A stretch of DNA of 64,000 nucleotides from Bacteroidota bacterium (GCA_016715505.1 JADJZY010000033.1:124001-188000), one strand, 5' to 3'. Positions 9,575 to 21,662 are shown, counted from the first letter of the stretch. Notes: generated by a model from the letters alone, not told the origin. Numbers and translations: made by a program.

Positions 9575-10396
9575 ATGGCATACAATCTTTTGAAAGGTAA
9601 AAGAGGAATTATTTTTGGTGCATTGGATGAAAAATCAATGGCCTGGCAGGTTGCCCTGAAATGCCAGGAAGAAGGCGCGATCTTTACATTGAGTAATGCC
9701 CCCATTGCCCTGAGAATGGGTAAAATCAATGAACTGGCGGCACAATGTAATAACGCTAAAGTAATCGGGGCAGATGCCACCTCAACGGCAGACCTTGAAA
9801 ATGTATTTAACGAGAGTATGGAAGTTTTGGGGGGTAAAATAGACTTTGTACTACACTCCATCGGAATGAGTCCTAATGTGCGTAAAAAAATTCCTTATTA
9901 CGATACCAGTTATGAAAACTTCCAGAAAACATTGGATATCAGTGCTTTATCATTTCATAAAGTGATGCAAAGTGCCATGAAACTGGATGCTTTGAATGAG
10001 TGGGCTTCGGTAGTTGGATTGTCATACATTGCCGCACAACGTACTTTCCCCGGATACAATGATATGGCCGATGCCAAAGCATTGCTCGAAAGTATTGCCC
10101 GAAGCTTCGGATTTCAATATGGATTTAAGAAAAAGGTGAGGGTGAATACCATTTCTCAATCACCTACCCTCACAACGGCCGGAAGTGGTGTGGAAGGTTT
10201 TGATGCCTTTTATCATTATGCCGAAAAATTATCCCCTTTAGGAAATGCCACTGCCGAAGAATGCGCCAATTATGTGGTGAGTTTGTTCAGCGATTTGACC
10301 CGAAAAGTGACCATGCAGAATTTATTCCATGATGGCGGCTTTTCTTTTACAGGTGTTAGTACTGAACTGGTTGAGCAATTGATTCAGAGCAAATAA
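9575..10396 (+). CDS. fabI: Enoyl-[acyl-carrier-protein] reductase (NADH)
   Basis: Last reductive step of fatty-acid elongation, cytoplasmic. The 273 residues show the FabI form of the SDR fold: the N-terminal GIIFGALDEKSMAW cofactor loop, LHSIGMSP, and the active-site Tyr-x6-Lys as YNDMADAK. The start at 9575 follows an AT-rich leader. It is convergent with the metzincin-like gene, with only 9 bp between the stops. The length and intact motifs suggest a functional housekeeping enzyme. Confidence 0.95.
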   Translation: MAYNLLKGKRGIIFGALDEKSMAWQVALKCQEEGAIFTLSNAPIALRMGKINELAAQCNNAKVIGADATSTADLENVFNESMEVLGGKIDFVLHSIGMSPNVRKKIPYYDTSYENFQKTLDISALSFHKVMQSAMKLDALNEWASVVGLSYIAAQRTFPGYNDMADAKALLESIARSFGFQYGFKKKVRVNTISQSPTLTTAGSGVEGFDAFYHYAEKLSPLGNATAEECANYVVSLFSDLTRKVTMQNLFHDGGFSFTGVSTELVEQLIQSK

Positions 10397-10405
10397 AATC
10401 CTTTC

Positions 10406-11059
10406 TTAGTTTTTGGGTTGATGGGCTTCGTGGTAAACCGAGCTCAATTTTCCAATAATCATTTGCTTGTTTTCAATCAAATGATTTAACCTTAAATCGT
10501 CGATATCATTTTGTTGCACCCTTCGGTGAATGGGGTAAATGGTACCTCCCTTCTCTCCTGCCTTTACCAAAGGATCATACTGAAATTCAGCATCTACCAA
10601 GGTGCCTCGTGGATACATGATACCCGGTTGTCCCTTCCCACGAATGTCTAAATCATGAGGATGTGGCAAGCCTAATGTATGTCCATATTCATGCGCACTG
10701 GTGGTACTGTTTTTATAGAGATTTTCTAATTTAAAATATCCGGTATTGCAACCTAATCCATCAACAAAAGAAATATTTCCATGAGCATATTCCTCCACCC
10801 GAATATAATTATTGCGAGGGTTGCGATTACTCACAATATCCTCTTTACGGATATCGGGGAACAAAAAAACTTGAATATCAAATTCCAGCAACCAAGGGTA
10901 TGCATCTAACCATACCAAACCACGGGGTTCATTCCACATGGTACTGATTTCCTCTTCCATGTCTTTGCGAATCGTTTCACTAATCGAAGCACCGTATAAA
11001 AAAATAAATGAGTGAATCCGAATTCGATGCTCGGTTTTCAAAAGTTCTATTGTTCCCAT
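10406..11059 (-). CDS. Metzincin-type zinc metallopeptidase, apparently cytoplasmic
   Basis: 217 residues with a clear metzincin zinc signature HEYGHTLGLPH followed by PHD (about residues 123-136), and a probable Met-turn in PGIMYP about 20 residues later. Before it lies a short domain of beta strands (about 1-115). No signal peptide or membrane segment is visible, which is unusual, since matrixin-like enzymes are mostly secreted; a missing upstream exporter signal cannot be excluded, but the sequence before the ATG holds none. Substrate unknown. A 45-bp gap separates it from the leftward DinB-family gene upstream. Confidence 0.75.
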   Translation of the reverse strand: MGTIELLKTEHRIRIHSFIFLYGASISETIRKDMEEEISTMWNEPRGLVWLDAYPWLLEFDIQVFLFPDIRKEDIVSNRNPRNNYIRVEEYAHGNISFVDGLGCNTGYFKLENLYKNSTTSAHEYGHTLGLPHPHDLDIRGKGQPGIMYPRGTLVDAEFQYDPLVKAGEKGGTIYPIHRRVQQNDIDDLRLNHLIENKQMIIGKLSSVYHEAHQPKN

Positions 11060-11104
11060 AATTTTTCGAATTTAAACCAAATCTCCGGAAAACAGATTCC
11101 AGGT

Positions 11105-11644
11105 TTAACCCTGTACCGGTTGTAATCCATAACGATCGAGCATCACCGACCAATGATGTAATTCATGACCACAAATAATCCAAGCACAAGCACGAACACT
11201 CATGTTAAATTGTGAAGCCATACCTGTATGTTTAAATTGTGAAGCGTTCAGATTATTAAAAAATGCCAAACTAGCCTGACGGATAGCGGTATATTCTTTA
11301 ACCAATTTACGGGTGTTCAAATCATTGGCCTTTGCCTCAATGGCATAATTATTTTCATCAAAAAATGGCAAAGGTGTTTGATCCCGACGAGCAAATCGCA
11401 TGGCACGATACAAAAATACCCGCTCTGTATCAATCATATGCATCAGTAAATCCTTCAAGCTCCATTTGCCGGGTGCATAGGGCCTTAATAACTTTTCTTC
11501 GGGCGTTTTTAAAAATGTGGATGCGATTTTTTGGCTATTTTTCTTTAATTGATCCAACACACTGATATCCGTTTGAACCAATTCTATATAGGGTTCATAA
11601 TATTGTGCATATTCAAGGTATTCCGGCTTGCTAACTTTTTTCAT
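11105..11644 (-). CDS. DinB family protein
   Basis: 179-residue four-helix-bundle protein of the DinB/DUF664 superfamily, mostly thiol transferases or metal-binding proteins of unknown substrate. The family's three-His metal triad is probably His in LLMHMIDTE (about 69) plus HELHHW near 158-163. GKWSLKDLLMHMIDTERVF and ICGHELHHWSV are characteristic of the family. The frame is intact with no signal peptide. It lies upstream of the metzincin-like gene in the same direction; a functional link is not evident. Confidence 0.85.
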   Translation of the reverse strand: MKKVSKPEYLEYAQYYEPYIELVQTDISVLDQLKKNSQKIASTFLKTPEEKLLRPYAPGKWSLKDLLMHMIDTERVFLYRAMRFARRDQTPLPFFDENNYAIEAKANDLNTRKLVKEYTAIRQASLAFFNNLNASQFKHTGMASQFNMSVRACAWIICGHELHHWSVMLDRYGLQPVQG

Positions 11645-11741
11645 GTACGAAGTTTAGAGTTTTCAATGACCATATGGTAATGGAGTTAGAACCCTCATTG
11701 GAGTGATGAATATCCTCATGCTCATTTGATGTCTTTAAAAA

Positions 11742-14700
11742 CTATTGCCCCAGAAGGAATCGAATCATCAAACCACCACGCGTTGTTGTAATCGGATAGG
11801 CATTGGAAACATAAGGAATGCTCTGACGGCGATCGTAAAAGAATCGTAATGTTACATTCTGGTTCAGGATATAATCGATAGATGGTGAAATCGTAATCAC
11901 TTTCTGTCCACGGGTATCTCTTGTTTCCCGTTGGTCGAGGCGATTAATACTGGTACGATCATCTCTCAAACCAACATCCACTTTTACATTCACATCACTT
12001 TTTAATTTATTGATGCCAAAATATTTAATCGGTACCTGTACTTTTTTAAATCGCATACCACCTCCAACTTGAATTTCGCTACTCTTGGTTTCGCTCAGTT
12101 GATAATCAATTAAACTCATACTTAACTGACGGGCCTTTTTGTATTCGATATGAATATTTAAACTGCTTTTAAAGGTCGCATCGATACCCAAAAGAGGGAC
12201 CAAATGTCTCATTCAGGGTCATATTAGGTACCATAAAATAAGGTACATAATTATGCGAAACTGAATCAATAAAGGATGGAAAGCCCAGTGCATAAACATC
12301 CCGATATTGCAAGGCACTATTAAAACTATTCATACTTAAAGTTCCTGAGTATGAATGGTTGAGGGTAAAGCTTTGAAAGATATCTCTGAAGGCCTTGGTG
12401 CGCGATAATCCGGTGTAAGCAATTCGCCAGTTTGGCATTGGCATAATATTGCGGAACGGATTGGATCGTATGTTTTCGTTTCGATTATTGACCAATGGAA
12501 AAGTCTTCGGATCTTTTCCGGAATAGGCTGATAAGAATGCGGGAATCAATACATCCTGCGCATAACGGGTATAACCTTTTTGATAATCCTGATCTTCCGG
12601 TGCTTTTTGACCACCCGTATAAGGGTTAATGGCTCCCAATCTTCCAGAAATGACTTTTCGGTTATTCTCAAAATTATCAAAGGCCCGTGAGAGTTCGCCA
12701 CGATCCGTATTTTGGAACATGGTTTTTATGGCAATATAAGAAATAGAGAACCCACCGGTTTCATAAGGATTCAAACTAACATATTCACTTCCACCGCCAA
12801 TGGTATCTTTATATAATTCGGCATGGGCTTTATTAAAGGTTTTGGTGAGGTTTAAATCAATCCTAAAATCTTTTAAGGGTTCCAGATTTGCGGTGATATT
12901 TAAAGATTGAGAAAACTGTTGTTGAAACTGTGCATTAAATAAAGAATCCCGGGTTAATACATTGTCACGACCTTTATTTTCTAACCACAATCGATCCGGT
13001 TGCATACCAAAAGCGAAAGGTATTCCAGGGTTCATATTGTTTACATTATTCATGCCCAGAAAACGCGTACTATCCATGAATCCCGGTAAAGTAGTCCCCA
13101 TATTTTCGTTATAACTAAAACTGGCTCTTTTCACCATCAAGAATACATTACCAATCGCTCTGACTCCACTCGATGGAACCCATTCTTTTTTCTCTTTAGG
13201 TTTCTTCTCTTTTTTAACTACCGATGATTTTTTCTTTTTGGCTATTGAATCTTTCCGTGCCTGATCATTCTTATCAGTGGTTGTGATTTTTGCATTCGGA
13301 TTGGTATTAAATACTTGTACTTCACGATCTCCACTGCTTTGGTTATCTTTCGTATCCTGTTTTTGTTCTTGCTCTTTTTTATCCTGCTTTTTGTCCCGTG
13401 AATCTTCCGGCATATCACGCGCATTATCTTGGGCTACATCTCTGCTATCCCCGCCACGGCCTCCACCACCGGTGTCCCGGCCTTGTTCACGATCACCACC
13501 TTTACCAGGACCACCTTTACCAGGGAGTGTTTGACTCGGTTTACCATTTTTATCTTTTCCCGGCGGACCGGCAGGTGCATTATTTAAAATCTTCTTGAGG
13601 AATTTCACCTTGTTGTAAAGGTTGGTAAAATTAAATTCACCATTGATTTGTTTGTTTTGGGTATTACCAACGGTATTCCCTAAACTCTTTGCGAGCAGGG
13701 AAGCACTGGTCCAGGTATAAGTTGCTGCATAACTTCCCCGAATCGTTGTCCAATCAAGCAAAGGAAACTTGTTCAACGGTACATTATAATTGGCATTGAG
13801 TGATTGGGTATAATTGGTATTTCGTCCAAAACGCCCCACATTGCTCCAGAAGGTATCTTTCTTTTCCTTCGTATCAATCCGACCGATTGGTTCATCTACA
13901 CGGGAATTATTATTCGCCGAATAATCAAAGGATAATGATTTGGTTAAATCCCAACGAAGGTTATATGTTCGATTCCAGGTAAAGAACTTAAAATATAAAG
14001 GTTGTAAGGGATAGGCTCCTTCATCGATATTTCTAACACGTGTTTCGCCGATGGTACGATTCAGGTTATTTCGGAAAGTGAAATTTGAAGGCAGAAGACT
14101 AAAATTAAAATCACGAATCAATTGCAGATATTTCCATTTTTGTGGAACCAACTTTTTAAACGGTTCAATGGATTTTAATTTAGGCGCATAGGTATAGCCC
14201 AAACTGGCATGATGTTCATCGAGTTCATCTTTTTCAACCAATGGATTGCGTTTATTGGTTTGGGTATAAGAATAACTGACATCAAAATTTTGTAAGTCCC
14301 AGGGCTCTTTGCGTTTGTTATTCACTGGTGCAATGCGCACATTTTGGAAGTTTACACTTTTAACCGAGGTAAAATCCTGCGCTCTTTGTTTGATGGAGTC
14401 TTTCTCTTTTGCTGAAAGTCCGTTTACTTTATCCTTATACAAAATATCTAAATCATAAGGATCGTAAATTGGATTACTCACAGACTGGGTGTAGCCGGCA
14501 AAAATCGGTAATTGCACACCCCATGATTTGGGCGTAAACTTACCGGCATTGATATTGGCCGAAACATCGAATTGGCTGAAATCATCCCGGAAACGTTGGT
14601 TCACCTTTTGGTCAATATTTCCATAACCGCTGGTGTGCATATTCCCGCTCATTTTGATAACTCCAATATCGGCCAATTGTAAATCAACTTTACCGAGCGC

Positions 14701-17700
14701 TGCATAACCGCCTTCTTCATCCATGTTGGAAAGACGTAATTCATTAAACCAAACCTCTGCACATTTTTTACCACCATCATCTGTAGGATCATTAGGGGTC
14801 TTTTGTGGATTCAACACACCCACCATCGCCATTTTCACATCTCCAATATTTGGATTACCAACCACTTTGATATAATTTCCTTTGCTGTCCTGAACGATAT
14901 AAGGCACAGCAAAATTGGCCCCTTTCAGATTACGCTCCTGTTTTACTTTCACCAACTCACTCATCACCAAATCCAATTCGTTGGCTTGTGGCCAAATCAA
15001 TTGTGGATCGCGGGTACCAAATGCGGTAAAAGTCAATGGGATTTGATATTCATAATAGTTACCGACAAAATCACTTCCCAAGCGGATAAACGCCCGAAGG
15101 TCTCCTTGTTTTAATGTGCCGGTACCTTCGATGGCTTCGGCATGAATAAACATTTTAATTTTCTTGAATTGCCTTAAATCCATGCCCAAGGATTTAAAAG
15201 CGCCTTTGGCATTTCCATCTGATAAATTACAAACCTGAATCGATAAGGATTGTTCATTGTTCTGCACATTTTGACCATTACTCACTTGCTGCTGCTGGCG
15301 CACGATACCCGGAGGCATCACATATGGAATGGGTGAACGACCTGAATTTTCTTCTAAGCTGACGGAGTATAAATTGAACAAAGTAGATTTCTCTTCATCA
15401 TCGGGAATAATTTCTCCCGGATTCTTGAGCGAAAAGGTATATCTCCTCCATTGATTTCGCCCCAGTTCAAGACGTGCAAAACGGAGAATGACACTATCCT
15501 GAAATCCATTGAGGAACATTCGCATAAAACGAATGGATTTAAAATCACTGATACCACCTACCCGATTGGTAAATTCACGAATGGGCACTTTAAACTGATA
15601 CCAGGTCTCTTGTCGGACTGTATTATTGGGAAATTTTACTGAAGAAATTTGTTTGTTGACGATATAATTTTCACCCACATCCATATTGGGTTTGAGGTCA
15701 ATTCGATATTGAAAATATTGTTCATTTTCATTCAGGGTATTATCACGATTGATATCCTCTGCGTCTGGAACATTGGTAAATGCATTTGAAAACTGCGAGT
15801 TATTATCCGTTACAGGTGAATTGCCCTGTGGATTATTGAACCGTCGGTACCTTCGGAAGATGGCTAAATTCTGACCATCATAATCACTCCCTCTAAAATG
15901 GTGAAAATCATCATTACCCGGATCCGAAACGGCATCCAGATATGCTGCTGAAGTTGCGCCAAAATTATTCAACAATTCATTGAGGTATTGCTGATATTGC
16001 ACGGTTTCATCGGCATTGTTCATCCCGTCAAAACCGACATCCTGCGCATTGCGTGCATCCACATTGTTGTCAAAGGCAGGCGTTAATTGTTGTTGAAAGC
16101 GGGGAATTTTCGACCAATTGGTTTGATCTACCTTTTTCGGATCGGGTGGATAAGGCAATCCATTTTCAAAGAATTTTCGGGAGTCCTTCAGGATATCTTC
16201 GGATATATTTCCCAAATTGATATAAAAAGAACCTCCGGGGTCATTCGGTCGATTAATGAATGGATCCATTAACCAGAATTCAATGAACTCAACATTCGCC
16301 GTTTCAAAATCACTGAAATCGATTGGACGCATGATACCAGCCCATCGTTTTTGTGGATTGAGTAACTCGCCATTCGCGTTGATTGAGGTAGTTTCAAAAT
16401 TATATGGCCCTCTTTCTTTCGGGTAAAAAGCCAAATCCAAGGTCGTCAGGTTGCCCTGAAGCGAAGTATATGATCGCAATGGAAATACATCTTGTTGTTG
16501 AATCAGTCGGAGATAGTGATTACTCAACTGAGCGGTATCATTTTTTAAATGCTCCGGCATACAATTCTGCCTCGGATCAACCAAACAGGGGTCTAAATTA
16601 TACCAGGCCAGTTTAGCCCTGTTTTTACCATAATTCCAATTATTCACCAGATTGGCCTCCGGAAATAAAATATTCCCCAAGCGGTCGGTAGCATCTTGCG
16701 GTGTACTGGCCAAACTCCAACTCATCACCGGGAATTTTAAATCATATCCACTCCTTGTGCCTTCAAAATCATCAATATAGATATTGCTTTCCCCATTAAT
16801 CGGGTCATTGATTAAACGGTTATGACCGGGGATTAGTTTTGCGAATTCTCCATTGGCCACCAACATCGAAGGAGCCGTTGTTGAAATGATGGGAAGTTTA
16901 TCAATAAATCGAGTCAGCTTAGGAATATCACTTTGATAATTAAAATCTAATCCCAACACCGTATTCTTGATCGGGTCATCTCCAAAAGATACTTTATTGA
17001 AGAAAGGTCGTTCGGATAGTCTTAATAAAGTTCCCCCAATATTGATATTATCATTCACAAAATAATCCAAACGGGTTCCTACAAAATTTTGAAGTTGCGC
17101 ACCAAATGTGGCATTGTTTTCATACGAAACACTGATTGGGATACCCGAACTCAATACACCCGCATTGATGATACGAAGTTTACCTATACCATAATCGATG
17201 GTATAGTCGACATTCTCAGTGAGTTTTTGTCCGCCTGCTGAAACACTTACAGATCCCTGAGGGATATTGAAACCACCTAGATAAATTTCAGAAGAGTTGG
17301 ACGATTTAAAAGTACCCTTGATTAAAAAACGATTGTATTGCGGAAATTGAATGGCAATATTCTTGGTAGAATCATATAAAATGCGGTAGAGGTATTTTTT
17401 TTCCAATGCCGGATCTCCTCCAAATACCCACTTCATATCTTCACCAAATGGTTCCAATACAGGAAACATCACACGTCCTTGCTGACTATTAATCGTAAGT
17501 CCTTCTATAAAATCGAAACGTCCATCCGGTTGTGGATCATTTTGGTTATTGAGTCGATCCAGATTCAATAAATTAATCAACGGAATACCGGCTTGTGGTC
17601 CTTCAGGAAGATAACGTTTTTCGCCACCTCCCGGATCTAAATAAAATACGTTTAACTGAAAATCGTCTTTTCCAACCTGACTTGCTCCGAGTGAATAAAC

Positions 17701-19249
17701 GTTCTTCATCATCAGATCCCACAAAGGCACTGTAGGATCCGGCGAAGTAGATTTCAACATTTTTAGGAACAATACTTTTGGATTTGTACTATCTGGCGGT
17801 AAGGATTGCGCAAACTCTCCAATTTGATAAACCTTGCCATTGTTTGTATACTCAAAAGCCACACCCACCACGTCATCCGGTTGTAATTGGGTATTTACAC
17901 TTACTGTACCCAATTGCGGATTAAAAGTAAATTCTGTCGGATTTAACTTACGGGCAAATGTTTTTTCAAAATCGATTCTTCCTTTAAGTCCTAACGATTG
18001 TAAACCACTAACGACAGTACCAATGTCACGGATACCCGGATATTGAATCACCTGATTGTATAATGTATTGGCGTAATTATCCGCTTGGCCGTTAGAGGCT
18101 TTGTAAAATCCCGGACGATAAGGTTCCGGTTCCCTAAATCCTGAAACGCTACCACATCCCGTGCATTTTCCACGGTTCCATTCCGATTGGTCACCCATAC
18201 TTCGAGACGGTTGATATTATTGAGCGATTGAATAATGGGATAGTTTTTCAGTGCTCCATTAAAACTCTTACGAAAACTTTGGGTCAGGATAAAATGTCGA
18301 AAATCCTCGTAATTGTCAGAACTTATTGAAAAATTCTGTGTTTGAGACCCCCCCTGCAAAGTAAAACTTTCACGTTTTGATCGTTGCTGCGACACTACGG
18401 AATTCACCATCAGGCGACCAAATTGAAGTTGGGTACGTAATCCGAATAAAGATTGAACCCCTTGTACCAATTGAGTTTTCAGGGGGAAACTAATATAGCC
18501 GGCTTCAATTTTTTTAATGATTTCATCTTCTTGTCCGGTATGTTCGAGTTTTAACTGATTTTCAAAATCAAATGTGGCCTTGGTGTTGTAGTTGAAGTTC
18601 ATTTTGATCTTCTCCCCACCTTAGCCAGCATATTGATATTCATATTCATATCAAAATCGAATATGCCATACTTCTGCGCACTTTGAACCAAGGTTGGATT
18701 CTTTACATTTTGCCAGTTTCCTCCGAAAAATAAATCCACATTTCCCTGCGGTTTCACTTCAATGGTGCTGCCTCCAAAGATGCGGTCGAACATGGCGCTT
18801 CCCAGATTGACTTTAGGCACGGTACCACCTTTTTTAGTGATTTGGGCAATGGAATTACTTCTTTTACGGAAATAGGCCTCCTCATCTTTACCGGCCTGAT
18901 ATCGCATAAATTCTTCAAAGGTCATAAAGGAAGGGGCCCGATAATTTTCACTTCCTACTTTCTCTTTAATATCATATTGCTGAGAGTCCGGGTCATAGGT
19001 CACCTCGGTTTGAATATTCTTGGGATCTTTTAAATCGAATTGCGATGGAGGGTCTTCGTTGAATTTATCAGCCGCCCGATCTTGTATAGGAAATTTTAGG
19101 GTGTCCTTGGGGGCCTCCGGGCTATCAACCGATGGTACGGAAAAAAATGCATACCGAAATGCGAAGGCATGATCATTCGCCGATAGCACGAGAAGTGTGA
19201 TAACAAAGATCACAACAAATTGCAGCAAATATTGGGTTAGGTTCTTCAA
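11742..19249 (-). CDS. sprA: SprA, outer-membrane translocon of the type IX secretion system (three frameshifts)
   Basis: SprA is the giant outer-membrane barrel through which T9SS substrates and gliding adhesins exit. About 2,500 residues are spread over four overlapping fragments. Mending needs one G at about 18605 (KVG-EKIKMNFNYN), one G at about 18135 (FQDLGEPEPYRPG), and removal of one C at about 12190 (NETFGPLLGIDATF). Recognisable pieces include an N-terminal signal segment, FDFENQLKLEHTGQEDEIIKK, repeated IDDFEGTR-type motifs, and the C-terminal barrel strands ending in MIRFLLGQ. It starts 5 bp after the ruvA stop; the ruvA-sprA pair is a known Bacteroidota arrangement. With GldA and a T9SS substrate nearby, secretion/gliding capacity is likely. 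Confidence 0.93.
13188..13585 (-). other. Low-complexity charged/glycine-rich insert in SprA
   Basis: This part of sprA encodes a stretch rich in Gly, Asp, Arg, Lys and Gln (for example GKGGPGKGGDREQGRDTGGG, then DRE/DKKQDKKEQEQ runs and a Lys-rich end). It lies between barrel-like segments, so it is probably a long flexible loop. Base composition shifts visibly here: the + strand becomes C-rich, with CCACC and CCAGG repeats. Such loops vary between SprA homologues; its biological role is not evident. Confidence 0.6.
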
Positions 19250-19254
19250 GTTCT

Positions 19255-19778
19255 TTAAATCTGTTTCAGTGCGCTTTTTATCTTCTCCTCCAAACCGGCA
19301 TTGGGTAGTAGTTTATTGACCTTTTCCAATGCCAGAATGGCTGCTTGTCGAGCTATCCCCAAGCTGACCAAGGCATTTAACGCATCCTGGTCTGTATTAT
19401 TGTGCATGACGACCGAAATTTGACCGCCGGGTTTTCCTTTTAATAATTTATCCTTCAACTCTAAAATGAGCCTTTTGGCCGATTTTGCCCCAATTCCTTT
19501 AATTCGCTCCAAAGATTTTTCATCCTCTGAAACAATAGCCTGGGTGATTTCCTCGGTTTTCATGCTCGACAACATCATCCTGGCCGTTGAAGCACCAATT
19601 CCACTAACTGAAATCAGTTGCATAAACAGTTGACGTTCATCTTCATCATGAAATCCGAATAACGAAAAACCATCTTCTTTTACCTGCAAATAGGTAAGTA
19701 ATCTTCCTTTTTGCAGGTCCTGAATCTTGGAATACGTGTATAAACTGATATTGACCTCGTATCCGATTCCATTCACAA
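19255..19778 (-). CDS. ruvA: Holliday junction helicase subunit RuvA, missing its N-terminus
   Basis: RuvA binds Holliday junctions and recruits RuvB. From VNGIGYEVNISLYTYSKIQ onward the protein is normal: OB-fold end, helix-hairpin-helix motifs VSGIGASTARMML and IKGIGAKSAKRLILELKD (given in parts: GIGAS, GIGAKSAKR), and a C-terminal RuvB-binding domain. The first ~20 residues are absent; upstream codons belong to a glycosyltransferase in another frame. No good start codon exists; the frame is merely open to a TTG at 19800. As the pair ruvA-sprA is otherwise intact, this looks like a deletion or assembly collapse at about 19777. Confidence 0.85.
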
Positions 19779-20665
19779 GTTTGACCTGGCGTAGGAACAA
19801 GTAGAGCCCTTTTCCCTAATTTAAATAAGTCCATGATGGTGCTATAACCACTTCGGCAAACGATCAAATCTGCATTTTTGACATGTTCCGAAAGTTGATC
19901 ATATGGGAGGTGAGGATAAATTTTCCAACCTTTTCGGGTGATGGAAGTTTTAGCGGCCGGACAACCACGAAGCAGTACAATTTCCAGTCCATTGAGGTCT
20001 AAGCCAAGAATTTCCTTTTCGAATAAAGAGCGTTGCGGTTCAGGGCCGGAAAGCATAAACAATACATTTAATTTAAACCTTCTAATCATTTGATTATCAA
20101 GCCTTGACAAATTTCCTAAATACCGAACATTGCGGAGGGAGTGCCGACTCAAATCTCCACTCAGACTTCGATTTTCGTCGTCCGGAATCCAAACTTCCCG
20201 AAAGCGATTTAGGAATTGACGGTTCCAGAAATTCAGCATTTTTTGGAGTAATCCCGATCCCGGCACCCTAATTTCGGTTTGATGTGTGAGGATCACGCAA
20301 GGGGTATGATTCAAATGTAATCCGTATCGATTATCGGAAATTATGGCATCAAAATGCTCAGTGCGATTTAATTCTTCCAGCCATTTTCGTTCAGCTTTTA
20401 TCGCCCATAAGATTTTAGGAATCTGAATCAGCATCTTAAAAGGAAGTGCCAAGGCTGATTTGGAATACTGTATCGCATACCCCTTTAAATCGAAATAACG
20501 ATGATGCGGGAAAAACTCCCTGAATAACTCCTGTTGTATGGCATTTCCCGCAAAACAAACTTCACAACCAGCCTGAATAAAAGTTTGCGCAAGAGGTATA
20601 CAACGGGTGGTATGCCCTAAACCCCAATCCAAAGGAGCAATCAAAATTTTTTTTCTCTTACTCAA
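19778..20665 (-). CDS. Glycosyltransferase of the GT28/MurG-like fold, truncated C-terminus
   Basis: Cytoplasmic or peripheral glycosyltransferase. The N-terminal IAPLDWGLGHTTRCIPLA, FMLSGPEPQRS, and ADLIVCRSGYSTIMDLFKLGKRALLVPTPGQT (in parts: CRSGYSTIMDL, VPTPGQT) are characteristic of a Bacteroidota UDP-sugar transferase family. Residue 296 ends at PTPGQT, where homologues continue with a Gln-rich donor-sugar-binding tail. Here the next codons are ruvA DNA read out of frame (to 19646). About 30-50 residues are therefore missing. The same breakpoint truncates ruvA, so one deletion explains both. Confidence 0.8.
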
Positions 20666-20714
20666 GATTTGGGCAATTTACATATCTTTACACAACAATT
20701 ACGAAGAACAAGAT

Positions 20715-20849
20715 ATGAAATCAAAATTACTCATTTTAACAGGTCTCTTGTTCTTGTTGGCCATCGGACTGCAGTCATGTGCTGTTAAAAAAGGTTGTGG
20801 TTGTGGCAATAATCTCAATTATTACAAACCCAAAAAGTTCAAAAAATAA
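20715..20849 (+). CDS. Small Cys-rich lipoprotein
   Basis: 44-residue protein with a signal peptide and lipobox LQSC at about residues 19-22, followed by AVKKGCGCGNN and a short basic tail. The mature peptide would be about 23 residues, anchored by lipidation. Such tiny GCGCG lipoproteins occur next to recR in some Bacteroidota (my recollection), but no function is known. The stop TAA overlaps the recR ATG (TAATG), so the two are co-transcribed and coupled. Confidence 0.65.
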   Translation: MKSKLLILTGLLFLLAIGLQSCAVKKGCGCGNNLNYYKPKKFKK

Positions 20850-21488
20850 TGCCATTTCAACACGGTGATTTGTTGGTGACCATGCAAGGGGCTTCCGGTA
20901 ATGATCAGATGTTGTCGTTTTATATGGATTATTTTGAAAGTTTGCGGAAGTCTTGCACGCAATCTGAAGTTTCGGAAATCAGAAAAATTTTCACAAGCGA
21001 TATCAGATTTAAGAAAAGGGATACAGTTTTGTTCGGTTTGTTTTAATATTTCAGACGAGGCCGTTTGTGGCATTTGTCATGATTCTACACGCCGGAATTC
21101 CACCATTTGTGTGGTGGAGAATATTCGTGATGTGATGGCTATAGAAGCAACTCAACAATATAGCGGATTGTACCATGTGCTGGGTGGATTAATTTCTCCC
21201 TTAGATGGCGTCGGACCGGCAGATTTGAACATTGATCCGCTGATGGACAGGCTGCAGGAAAACCGGGTTGAAGAAATTATCCTGGCGCTTAGCCCGACAT
21301 TGGAAGGTGATACCACCACCTATTTTATTTGCAAAAAACTGAATGAATTCCCTCTGAAAGTAACCACAATTTCCAGAGGAGTCGCCTTTGGAGGAGAATT
21401 GGAATATGCCGATGAAATGACGCTGGCCCGATCTATCATGAACCGCCTCCCCGTGGAAACGCTGGTGCAACATCAAACAATGCCATAA
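20849..21488 (+). CDS. recR: Recombination protein RecR, N-terminal region scrambled by frameshift
   Basis: RecR loads RecA with RecF/RecO at gaps. From FSQAISDLRKGIQFCSVCF onward everything is typical: the zinc finger CSVCFNISDEAVCGIC, then TOPRIM motifs VVENIRDVMAIE, YHVLGGLISPLDGVGP, LSPTLEGDTT and GGELEYADE. The first ~55 residues, normally the helix-hairpin-helix with a LPGIG motif, are split between two frames and cannot be rebuilt with one indel. ATG 20849 overlaps the lipoprotein stop and is the likely start. Expected length is about 205-210 residues. Confidence 0.85.
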
Positions 21489-21662
21489 GATGCCGGATCA
21501 GATGTCGACAGCTACGCGCAAATCCATTCAGGAGAGAAACGCTCCAAAGTATCATCGCTTGACAGCCTGATGTCAAAATCCGGGATTCTTTCGTCCGCAT
21601 GAGTACTGTGAATTATTTTCATCTTTTTTTGAATTATCTTCACCCCCTTTAGAATTAAAAGC

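Noticed and set aside
9478..9861. 127-residue minus-strand ORF at the start of fabI
   Set aside because: Overlaps the conserved N-terminus of fabI in antisense, no family marks.
13277..13534. 85-residue Pro/Ser-rich ORF on the plus strand
   Set aside because: Antisense of the low-complexity loop of sprA; composition is explained by that repeat.
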